Below are positions 1-9,500 of a stretch of 64,000 nt of DNA, in pieces. Both the position numbers and the translations under genes were made by a program. Numbering within the stretch: position 1 is the stretch's first letter; each line of letters starts with the position of its first letter. Below the pieces are notes generated by a model, which was not told where the DNA came from, searched no databases, and was given only the letters and a program-made list of their open reading frames with translations. This DNA comes from Gammaproteobacteria bacterium (GTDB lineage: Bacteria; Pseudomonadota; Gammaproteobacteria; DSM-16500): NCBI GenBank assembly GCA_019634835.1, contig JAHCAO010000005.1, positions 62,001 through 126,000 on the forward strand, given 5' to 3'.

Positions 1-12
1 AGGTAGAAAAAT

Positions 13-1902
13 ATGATTGATTGGTCAATTCAGCAAGCTCGTGAGATGTATCATATTGCTCATTGGAGCGATGGTTTTTTTGATATTTGCGAGCGCGGAA
101 CGTTACAGGCACGCCCCAATGGTGCTAACAATCCCACTAGCATAGATTTGAATGACTTAGCACAAAAAATCAGCGCATTAGGCATTAGCTTTCCCGTATT
201 GCTGAGGTTTACTGATATTTTACGTAACCGCATTCAAACCTTAAATGATGCTTTTACTCATGCTATTAAAAGCCACGATTATCAAGGTAAATATCTCAGT
301 GCTTATCCCATTAAGGTTAACCAACAACGACATGTTGTTGAGTCCATTTTACAAAATGGAGTAGCACCTGTAGGTCTAGAAACTGGTAGTAAACCCGAAT
401 TATTGGCTGCGTTAGCCATGCCAAATCAACATATGCCTGTTATTATTTGCAATGGATACAAAGACCGAGAATATATTCGCCTTGCTTTAATTGGACAACG
501 CCTTGGCCATCAGGTTTATATCATTTTAGAAAAATTCTCGGAACTTAGCCTTGCATTGGAAGAGGCTGATAAGCTGAACGTTGAACCATGCCTTGGCGTG
601 CGCGTACGTCTCACTTCTGTGGGGGCTGGCAAATGGCAGGAATCAGGCGGTGAAAAATCCAAATTTGGTTTTTCAGCGCCGCAACTACTCCAAGTCGTGG
701 AAACACTGCGCGCTCAAAATCGGTTGGCCTTCTTGCGCGTACTACATTTTTTCATGGGATCGCAGCTCGCTAATATTGCGGATATTCAACGTGGTATGCA
801 TGAAGGGGTTCGCTATTACGAAACACTACGCAAATTAGGCGCACCTATCGATACAATTGACGTGGGTGGCGGTCTAGGCATTGATTATGAAGGAACACGG
901 TCACGCAGTTTCTGCTCAATGAATTATAGTATTCAAGAATATGCAAACAATGTCGTTTATACTATCTCTAATATATGCAATCAACACGAGCTACCTCACC
1001 CAAAAATTGTAACAGAATCTGGCCGCGCGATTACCGCTCATCATGCCATGATTATCACCAATATTATCTCTAGTGAACCTCCTTGCGAAACCAGCAACAT
1101 AACCCCGCCTGAAGAAAGCGGCATTCCTCTATTGCAAGAGTTCTGGCATAGCTACGTTAACTTATCTGAAAAAACAGCACTTGAATGTTACCATGATGCT
1201 TGTCATTGGATATCTGAAGTTCACACTATGTATATCCATGGATTAATGGGCTTAAAGGAGCGAGCCTATGCAGAACAAATGTATTATGCTACTTGTTCCA
1301 AGTTACGCAACGTGCTCAAACCATCGATCCGAGCCCATCGAGAAATTATTGATGAATTGAATGAAAAATTAGCTTATAAATTCGTATGTAATTTTTCACT
1401 ATTCCAATCATTGCCAGATGCATGGGCCATTAATCAAGTATTTCCCATTATTCCATTGTCAGGCCTAGAACAACAACCATCCTTACGTGGCATTTTACAT
1501 GACATTACTTGCGATTCTGATGGACGCATAGATACTTACGTTAATAACTATGGCCTTGAGAGCACTCTACCACTCATGCCGCATGATCCTGCTAAACCTT
1601 ATTTACTAGGCATTTTCCTAGTAGGTGCATATCAAGAAATTCTGGGAGACATGCATAATCTATTTGGGGACACACACTCCATTCATGTAGAATTACAACC
1701 CGATGGAAGCTATCAACTGACCAATGCAATAGATGGTGACACGGTAGAATCATCATTAAAGTACGTTGATTTTAGCGGTAATGAGCTTTTACAGTCTTAT
1801 CAAGAGCAACTCTATTCCGCAAATCTATCCGCATCTGAATGCAACGAATTTCTTTCCGATTTATCTACTGGATTAAAAGGATATACTTACTTCGAGGAAT
1901 AG
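13..1902 (+). CDS. speA: Biosynthetic arginine decarboxylase SpeA
   Basis: The enzyme decarboxylates L-arginine to agmatine with pyridoxal phosphate, in the cytoplasm, as the first step of the agmatine route to putrescine. The 629-residue length matches the family. The PLP-binding lysine is K101 in the motif AYPIKVNQ. A glycine-rich GGGLGIDYEG block for cofactor phosphate binding follows near residue 281, and the C-terminal CDSDGRIDTYV block near residue 500 carries the Cys/Asp that complete the active site in fold-III decarboxylases. The ATG at 13 has an AGG about 10 bases upstream at the window edge. The stop is four bases before the next gene, an agmatinase-type enzyme, so the two are almost certainly one operon. 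The SpeA assignment is firm. Regulation cannot be judged because the promoter lies outside the window. Confidence 0.95.
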   Translation: MIDWSIQQAREMYHIAHWSDGFFDICERGTLQARPNGANNPTSIDLNDLAQKISALGISFPVLLRFTDILRNRIQTLNDAFTHAIKSHDYQGKYLSAYPIKVNQQRHVVESILQNGVAPVGLETGSKPELLAALAMPNQHMPVIICNGYKDREYIRLALIGQRLGHQVYIILEKFSELSLALEEADKLNVEPCLGVRVRLTSVGAGKWQESGGEKSKFGFSAPQLLQVVETLRAQNRLAFLRVLHFFMGSQLANIADIQRGMHEGVRYYETLRKLGAPIDTIDVGGGLGIDYEGTRSRSFCSMNYSIQEYANNVVYTISNICNQHELPHPKIVTESGRAITAHHAMIITNIISSEPPCETSNITPPEESGIPLLQEFWHSYVNLSEKTALECYHDACHWISEVHTMYIHGLMGLKERAYAEQMYYATCSKLRNVLKPSIRAHREIIDELNEKLAYKFVCNFSLFQSLPDAWAINQVFPIIPLSGLEQQPSLRGILHDITCDSDGRIDTYVNNYGLESTLPLMPHDPAKPYLLGIFLVGAYQEILGDMHNLFGDTHSIHVELQPDGSYQLTNAIDGDTVESSLKYVDFSGNELLQSYQEQLYSANLSASECNEFLSDLSTGLKGYTYFEE

Positions 1903-1906
1903 TGAC

Positions 1907-2950
1907 ATGGATCACTTTGACCCAAATGCTGCTGCACTAGAAAATTCTGGTATTTTTGGGCTTCCATTTTCTGTAAGCGAGGCAAAACTTGTACTGTTAC
2001 CTGTTCCTTGGGAAGTCACCACTTCCTATGGCGGCGGAACTTCCCAAGGACCCCAAGCTATTTTTGATGCTAGTAAGCAAATCGATCTATTTGATTTCGA
2101 ATTAGGAAATTTTTTTCAAGCTGGGATCGCAATGCTTAATATATCCCCAGAGATAAAAAAATGGAATAAAGCAGCACGAAACCTTGCTAAAACAGTGATA
2201 CAAAGTGATGGACTAGCAACAGATACCCACTTGCATGCAGCGCTTGAAAAGGTAAATGCGTATAGCGTGAAATTAAATCATTATGTTTATACTGAAACTA
2301 AAAAGCTCCTTTCACAAGAAAAAATAGTGGGAGTCATCGGTGGTGATCATTCTTCCCCTTTTGGTGCGATTCAAGCAATCTTAGAAACTCATCCTCAAAT
2401 GGGCATACTTCACATTGACGCTCATGCTGATTTGAGAAAAGCTTTCGAAGGATTTGAATATTCTCATGCTTCTATCATGTACAACGTTATCTCAAAGACA
2501 TCGTTAGCAACATTAGTTCAAGTAGGAATACGTGATTTTTGTGAAGAAGAATATAATTTCATTCGAAATCATAAAACAAGAATTTATACCTTTTTCGACT
2601 CTGTCTTGTTCGAACAAAAAATAACTGGCAAAGGCTGGCCATCGATTTGTGATGAAATCATTCAATCCTTACCAAAAAAAGTATACATCTCCTTCGATAT
2701 TGACGGACTTGATCCGCGTTTTTGTCCTCATACTGGAACACCTGTCCCTGGTGGTCTTGATTTTCATGAAGCCATTTATTTAATCAAGAAAGTGGTGCAA
2801 TCTGGCCGGAAAATTATTGGTTTTGATCTGAATGAAGTATCGCCTGGCATTACTAAAGTAGACAATGATTTTGACTCAGCAGCTGAATGGGATGCTAACG
2901 TTGGCGCCAGGCTTCTTTATAAACTTTGTGGGTATGCACTGATAGACTAG
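1907..2950 (+). CDS. speB: Agmatinase-type ureohydrolase (arginase superfamily)
   Basis: This is a ureohydrolase expected to split agmatine into putrescine and urea. The 347-residue protein keeps the binuclear manganese ligands of the family: His in GGDHSSP (about residue 145), the paired Asp/His of HIDAHADLR (about 170) and the two Asp of SFDIDGLDP (about 265). An AGGA lies about eight bases before the ATG, within the end of speA, and only four bases separate the two genes, which implies translational coupling. The upstream speA makes the substrate agmatine, and this is the main reason for preferring agmatinase over arginase or guanidinobutyrase; the motifs alone do not settle it. It is slightly longer than E. 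coli SpeB (306 aa), mostly through an insert around residues 60-110. Confidence 0.85.
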   Translation: MDHFDPNAAALENSGIFGLPFSVSEAKLVLLPVPWEVTTSYGGGTSQGPQAIFDASKQIDLFDFELGNFFQAGIAMLNISPEIKKWNKAARNLAKTVIQSDGLATDTHLHAALEKVNAYSVKLNHYVYTETKKLLSQEKIVGVIGGDHSSPFGAIQAILETHPQMGILHIDAHADLRKAFEGFEYSHASIMYNVISKTSLATLVQVGIRDFCEEEYNFIRNHKTRIYTFFDSVLFEQKITGKGWPSICDEIIQSLPKKVYISFDIDGLDPRFCPHTGTPVPGGLDFHEAIYLIKKVVQSGRKIIGFDLNEVSPGITKVDNDFDSAAEWDANVGARLLYKLCGYALID

Positions 2951-3034
2951 GCTATGGGAGTAATGGATGAACTTTGTTAGTCTATATTTGTATGCTAACA
3001 TAACTAATCCTCCAACAAGTTAACATATAATAAC

Positions 3035-6000
3035 ATGACTATTAATCAATTCGATTTATTAAAAATTAAGCGCTTTTCTCCTTTGTTTCTTACCCAGTTT
3101 TTTGGTGCATTTAACGACAACCTTTTCAAAAATGCACTAGTCATTTTAATTACCTACCAATTATCTAATGAACTTCGCTTAAATGCGGAAATATTAATTA
3201 CCATAGCAGCAGGTGTTTTCATTTTGCCTTTTTTTCTATTTTCAGCAATAGCTGGACAACTTGCCGACAAATATGAAAAATCCATGCTAATCCGATATAC
3301 CAAGTTGGCTGAAATTATCTTAATGTCGTTTGTCGGTGTTGCATTTTACCTACATAGTATTTTCATGCTTTTAATCATCTTATTTTTATTAGGAACTCAA
3401 GCAACTTTTTTTGGGCCTATGAAGTATTCTATTTTACCGGATCACTTGGAAACAAATGAACTAATCGCTGGGAATGCATTATTAGAATCAGGCACGTTTC
3501 TCGCTATCTTACTAGGAACGATCATCGGAGGTATTCTTGCATCATTTCATATTGGTGCAATGCTAGTCTCTATCTTTGCTATCAGTATTGCACTTTTAGG
3601 TTATTGCGCTAGCTTATTTATCCCGATAGCCCATACTAATGCTCCTAGCCTTAAATTACAGCCAAATGTTATTAATGAATCGTTAAAAATCATTCGACAT
3701 ACATTTAAGAATAGAGATGTCTATCTTGTTATTTTAGGTATTTCATGGTTTTGGTTAATAGGGGCAACGTATCTTTCACAATTCCCCACTTATGTAAAGA
3801 ACACTTTAAGTGCTCAATCTTCTATCGTCACTCTTTTTCTTACTTTCTTTACAGCTGGAATAGGAGTTGGTTCTATACTTTGTAATCGATTGCTAAAAGG
3901 AAGGATCCACGCTACTTATGTCCCTTTAGCCGCACTCGGCATGAGTTTATTTGGTATAGATCTTGTGTTTGCCAGTCACCATACACAAACCCAATCTAAT
4001 GAATTAATTTCAATGTTCCAATTTCTATCTCATCTATCTAATTGGCGTATTCTGATTGATTTATTGCTGCTTTCAGCTTGCGGCGGTATTTATATCGTCC
4101 CACTGTATGCCTTATTACAACACGAAAGTGAACCGTCTTATCGATCACGTGCTATTGCAAGTAACAATATTTTTAATGCTTTATTCATGGTAATAGCAGC
4201 CATCGCCACTAGTCTGATGCTATTTTTACACTTTTCTATTACTACTGTTTTTTTAATTATTGCCATCGCTAATTTATTCGTTACAGTCTATATCTGTAAT
4301 TTACTGCCTGAAGCTTTACTAAAATCATTCTTAATTTGGTTATTTAAGACATTATATCGTGTAGAAATTCATGGATTAGATAACTATTACAATGCAGGTA
4401 AGCGAGTGTTAATCATCGCGAATCACACTTCATTCCTAGATGCAGCACTATTAGCTGCTTTCTTACCAAATCGCTTAACATTTGCAATTGATACAACGAT
4501 TGCAAAAAAATGGTGGATAAAGCTATTGCTTAAAATTGTAAACACGTATTCTGTTGATCCCACTAATCCACTGGCAACCAAATCTTTAATTGAATATTTA
4601 CAAAACGACCGTCGGGTCGTCATTTTTCCCGAAGGCCGAATTACAGTCACTGGATCACTCATGAAAATTTATGAAGGACCAGGATTAATTGCCGATAAAG
4701 CCAGTGCCAAATTACTACCTATCCGCATCAATGGAGCTCAATTTACGCTATTTTCCTATCTTAGAGGTAAAGTAAAAATTCACTGGTTCCCCAAAATTAC
4801 TCTGACTATTCTAGAACCACGTTCTATTGATTTACCTGACTCTGTCACTGGCCGTGAACGCAGACAACTTATCAGTGAAAAACTTTACGATATCATGTCT
4901 GATACCATCTTTCTCAGCAGCAATATCACTGAGACTTTGTTCGAGTCCTTGCTTAATGCAAAAGCCATTCATGGCGGCAATCATATGATATTAGAAGACA
5001 TCGAACGCAAACCGATAACATACAAAAACTTGATACTCGGTAGCATTATATTAGGTCGTACCATTGCAAAATTAACCTGCAAGGGCGAATATGTCGGCAT
5101 TATGCTGCCAAACTCTATCGGCAATGTAGTGACATTTTTTGCTATGCAAGCTTATCATCGTGTTCCAGCCATGCTAAATTTTAGTTCTGGAACACAGAAT
5201 TTATTCTTAGCTTGCCACACTGCACGAATAAAATATGTCTATACCTCTAGAAGATTCATTGAACTAGCCAATTTACACCATGAAATTGATAGTTTGATTT
5301 CTCAAGGTATTGTTATTATTTATTTAGAAGATGTACGTTCCAAGATTAATCTCTTTCACAAAATATATGGAAAATTAGTTACACTTTTCCCTTACTATTA
5401 TTATTTCAGTAATGGCGTTAATAAAAAGAATGTAAATGAATTTGCTAATTTACCTGCTGTGGTGCTATTCACCTCCGGCTCAGAAGGTGCACCAAAAGGA
5501 GTCGTGTTAACACATAAAAACCTACAGTCAAATCGGTTCCAATTGGCAGCGCGTGTTGATTTTAATCCAACTGATAAAGTATTCAATGCTCTCCCTATGT
5601 TCCATGCATTTGGCTTAAACAGCGCCACACTATTACCGCTCATTTCTGGTATGCGCGTATTTATGTACCCCTCACCTTTGCATTATCGGATTGTTCCTGA
5701 ATTATGCTACGACACTAATGCCACTATTTTCTTTGGCACAGACACCTTCTTATCCAATTATGCTAAATATGCGCATCCTTATAATTTTTATAATATCAGG
5801 TATGTTTTTGCTGGCGCGGAAAAATTACGCGATGAAACACGCAAAATATGGATAGAAAAATTTGGAATCCGCATCATGGAAGGATACGGTGCCACTGAGG
5901 CAGCGCCCGTTATTTCTACCAACACGACGATGCAATATAAGCTAGGAACGGTTGGCCGCATATTGCCTGGAATAAGCTATCAGTTGCAACCAGTTGAAGG

Positions 6001-6475
6001 TATTCATGATGGATCTAAACTTCTTGTCTCTGGCCCTAACATCATGCTGGGTTATATTTACTCTCATACACCAGGATGCATTGTTCCCACGACCAATGGC
6101 TGGCATGACACAGGTGATATCGTCACCATCGATAAACAAGGATACATAACAATCAAAGGGCGAGCCAAACGATTTGCAAAGATAGCAGGTGAAATGGTTT
6201 CACTCACTGCAGTTGAAGAAGAAATCTATTCATTATGGCCTCATTCTCAACATACTACTCTCTGTGCACCTGACGAACGCAAAGGTGAGCAAATTATATT
6301 AGTCACCAATCATAAAACGGCAGAACTCCGTGAGTTGATAGACCATTTCAAACAAAAAGGAATTTCGGAAATCAGCTTACCAAAAAAAATTATTTTCATG
6401 CCAAAATTACCCATATTAGGTAGTGGTAAAGTTGACATTCAAGCAGTGAAAGCGATATTAGATGGGGATAAGTGA
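3035..6475 (+). CDS. aas: LplT-Aas type fusion: MFS transporter / 1-acyltransferase / acyl-AMP ligase
   Basis: Three domains are fused in 1146 residues. Residues 1 to about 425 form an MFS-type transporter with about twelve hydrophobic segments, beginning with the conserved FFGAFNDNLFKNA. Residues about 440-635 are a PlsC-type acyltransferase with the HX4D motif (H464-D469 in NHTSFLD) and FPEGRIT (531-537). Residues about 650-1146 are an acyl/AMP ligase with the P-loop TSGSEGAPKG (813-822) and GYGATEAAP. In E. coli LplT flips lysophospholipids across the inner membrane and Aas reacylates them; here transporter and enzyme share one chain, so the likely role is retrieval and reacylation of lyso-PE. 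Such fusions are known in other Proteobacteria. The gap after the agmatinase gene is 84 bases, with no obvious Shine-Dalgarno sequence before the ATG. Function is assigned by domain order, not tested. Confidence 0.88.
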   Translation: MTINQFDLLKIKRFSPLFLTQFFGAFNDNLFKNALVILITYQLSNELRLNAEILITIAAGVFILPFFLFSAIAGQLADKYEKSMLIRYTKLAEIILMSFVGVAFYLHSIFMLLIILFLLGTQATFFGPMKYSILPDHLETNELIAGNALLESGTFLAILLGTIIGGILASFHIGAMLVSIFAISIALLGYCASLFIPIAHTNAPSLKLQPNVINESLKIIRHTFKNRDVYLVILGISWFWLIGATYLSQFPTYVKNTLSAQSSIVTLFLTFFTAGIGVGSILCNRLLKGRIHATYVPLAALGMSLFGIDLVFASHHTQTQSNELISMFQFLSHLSNWRILIDLLLLSACGGIYIVPLYALLQHESEPSYRSRAIASNNIFNALFMVIAAIATSLMLFLHFSITTVFLIIAIANLFVTVYICNLLPEALLKSFLIWLFKTLYRVEIHGLDNYYNAGKRVLIIANHTSFLDAALLAAFLPNRLTFAIDTTIAKKWWIKLLLKIVNTYSVDPTNPLATKSLIEYLQNDRRVVIFPEGRITVTGSLMKIYEGPGLIADKASAKLLPIRINGAQFTLFSYLRGKVKIHWFPKITLTILEPRSIDLPDSVTGRERRQLISEKLYDIMSDTIFLSSNITETLFESLLNAKAIHGGNHMILEDIERKPITYKNLILGSIILGRTIAKLTCKGEYVGIMLPNSIGNVVTFFAMQAYHRVPAMLNFSSGTQNLFLACHTARIKYVYTSRRFIELANLHHEIDSLISQGIVIIYLEDVRSKINLFHKIYGKLVTLFPYYYYFSNGVNKKNVNEFANLPAVVLFTSGSEGAPKGVVLTHKNLQSNRFQLAARVDFNPTDKVFNALPMFHAFGLNSATLLPLISGMRVFMYPSPLHYRIVPELCYDTNATIFFGTDTFLSNYAKYAHPYNFYNIRYVFAGAEKLRDETRKIWIEKFGIRIMEGYGATEAAPVISTNTTMQYKLGTVGRILPGISYQLQPVEGIHDGSKLLVSGPNIMLGYIYSHTPGCIVPTTNGWHDTGDIVTIDKQGYITIKGRAKRFAKIAGEMVSLTAVEEEIYSLWPHSQHTTLCAPDERKGEQIILVTNHKTAELRELIDHFKQKGISEISLPKKIIFMPKLPILGSGKVDIQAVKAILDGDK

Positions 6476-6497
6476 TTTTATAGTAGACCTAAACAAG

Positions 6498-6525
6498 TCA
6501 AGCATCGTTCCACCAGCTTGATTTT
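6498..6525 (+). terminator. Weak intrinsic terminator candidate
   Basis: A 6-bp stem, TCAAGC (6498-6503) with GCTTGA (6516-6521), encloses a 12-base loop and is followed directly by TTTT. It lies just after the Aas-type gene and before the giant LRR gene. The stem is short, so at most a weak terminator. Confidence 0.3.
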
Positions 6526-6549
6526 AGTGAAAAAACGAGGAACATCCCG

Positions 6550-9500
6550 TTGCCCTATCCCAAGGATTTTTATTATAACGAAAAAAGTAGCGAGCCTGCA
6601 TACAGCCGCACACCTCATGGCCAACCAGACGTGGATAGATTAATTCGCAATGAAGCGGCTTGGAAAAAATCCCATTTAGCAGTTGAAGAAAAAAAGAAAA
6701 CACTGATCTTTTCTGATTGGACAGCACAACATTGGTCTGATGAGAAAAAAGCGCAAGTGAAAAACGCTATTAATAAATTACTTGATAATGGATTTGTCAT
6801 CTATCAATGGCAAAATGGCAAAGTCATCCCACTAACTAAAGAAGAGTTATCCGCTCTTGATTGTGGCGATAAAAACAGAAAGATGACACTTGTTCCTCCT
6901 GATGAAATAGTTATTGCTGCAATGAATCAGCATTCACTCATTAAAGATCAGGTCCATATATTGGATGACTATTGGCTTCAGTATGTTATTGAGGATAGTG
7001 ATGTTTGGCGACCGCGTATCCTGGATACAAGCCACCTAAATTATAACTCACATGAAGATTATCTTAACCAGGTCTTGAACATCCTGAGAATAGCGAATCC
7101 AAAAGTTGAAAAAATAATACATAGTCAATTTACAGCAGCTATCAATGCTTGGGTTCAGAAGGTACGTGATTTGCGAGAGATTTCCGTTGAGAATCACTTT
7201 ACACAATTTACTGATGATGATGTTATAACAAGTGTCGCTGAGCTATCTAACAAAGGGACGTTGAGCGTTGAAGGTGAAACCATCACTCTATCAGAGATAG
7301 CACAGCTGGAAAAAATTACTTTTTACTATAGACGACAATGGTGTAAGACTCCTACCGATGGCTTGGAACACTTACTCGTTAACGCTAGCAAGCTGAAATC
7401 ACTTGATTTAAGCCTCACCAACATACGGGAAAGTGATTTCAACCAAGCACTTCCTTTGTCAAAGCTAGAGACTCTTCGTTTAGTCAATTTCACTGCCACA
7501 ATAATCAATATCAAGCATTTTCTAATCAACGCCATAAACCTAAAATCACTTGAGTTAATCCGATGCACGCTAGACAACCAGGCACTCCCTCTATCAAAGC
7601 TAGAGACTCTTTGTTTAGCCAGTCTCACTGCCACAACAACCGATTTGGAACGCTTTCTGATCAATGCCATAAATCTAAAATCACTTGATTTAGATCTCAG
7701 CACATTGGAAGGTAGTGGTTTCAATCAAGCACTCCCTCTATCAAAGCTAGAGACTCTTCGTTTAGTCGGTCTCACTACCACAATAGTCAATTTAGAATAC
7801 CTTCTGGACAATGCCACAAACCTGAAATCACTTGAATTAATCCGCTGCACACTAGAAGATGGTTTCAATCAAGCACATCCCTTACCAAAGTTAGAAACTC
7901 TTCGTTTAGAAAACCTCACTGCCTCAATAGTCAATTTAGAACACCTTCTGAGCAATGCCTCAAACCTAAAATCACTTCAGTTAATCCGCTGCACACTAGA
8001 AGATGATTTCAATCAAATACTTCCTCTACCAAAGCTAGAGACTCTTTGTTTAGAAGCAGGCCTCACTACCACAACAGTCACTTTAGAATACCTTCTGGGT
8101 AACACCTCAAACCTAAAATCACTTCAGTTAAACCGCTACGCACTAAAAGATGGTTTCAACCCAGCATTCTCTCCATCAAAATTAGAAACGCTTTCCTTAT
8201 TCGGAGTCCCCATCATCATCGCTACCGATCTGGAGCACTTACTACTGGCTAGTACTACCACACTAAAATCACTCGATTTAAGCTATTGTGATCTACAAGG
8301 TGATTTTGGCCAACAAGGATTAGAGCTATCAAATCTAGAAACTCTTACTTTGATCGGCTCTACTATTAGCAAAGCCAATCTGAACTACTTGCTTTTCAAA
8401 GCAAAAAATCTGAAATCACTCACTTTAAGAGGTCATGAGCTACAAAGTGATCTCAACCAAGTAGAATTAGGGCTATCAAACTTAGAAACTCTAGATCTAA
8501 GCCGCACTACTATCACAGCAAATAATCTAGAATACTTATTGGATAAAGCAACAAACTTGAAATCCTTCACTTGGGAAGGACTCAGCCTATTAGGCCATCT
8601 CAGTAAAAAACTAAAAAAATTGCTTAGCCTAATGAATCTCTACTCATCCTCATCTTCAACAAATACTTCTTCTGATTCCGCTTCGTCTTCAACCCATGCT
8701 CCCTTAGCAGATCCTATTCACAACCCTCAAAGCCATCTTACACAAGAACCTACCGCAGATAATTTTCAATTCAAATACAAGGGCAAAGACAAATCTCTGC
8801 ATCAGGGAGTGGTCACTGAACAATTCTCTCAATATCTAACATTAATCCGTTCACCTGATAGTAAATTTATCCCTAAGATACAAGATGGAATGTGCCGCGC
8901 TTTGTGTGACTTATTTAAAAAAAGAAAATCTCCCGCTGAATTCAATCAATTCTTAAAAGAAATAGTAGTATGGGATGGAAAAACGTATCCTGTTGATAAA
9001 GATTTAAAAAAACACTTCGATGAAATTCTTGAACATTACAAAAAGGAATATGTGGATGCTCGTCCCAAACGACAACACACTTACCTAGGTGAAAATTTAG
9101 CTGCTTTTCTACTTCAACATGAAAGTGATAAATACAAACCACCAGCAGGCGTGTTGATTTTCACTAATCCATGGCATGCCATCACTGTCAACTATTCCAC
9201 ACAAGACAAGAAATGGTATATGTATGATCCCAATTTTCCAGATGGTGTGAAAACACTAAATCGTGTTCAATTACTCAAACACATGAGGGAATCTTTAGGT
9301 AGGCTGATTTCAGTAGAAGAAAAAACATTCCTATCTACTCTCTTACCCATTTCAGATGCAGGTATTTTTATTCGAGACGGCGGATTATTGATATTGTGCC
9401 AGTCCGATCATCCAGATCTGCTATTAAAGTCTTTGCTAAAGCAAGGTAGCCCCTTCAGCCACGATGAATTACAAGGATTATTATTACGTGACACGCAGGG

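Noticed and set aside
7326..7724. 132-aa minus-strand frame in the LRR region
   Set aside because: A mirror of the repeated LRR codons on the plus strand; no start signal and no homology pattern.
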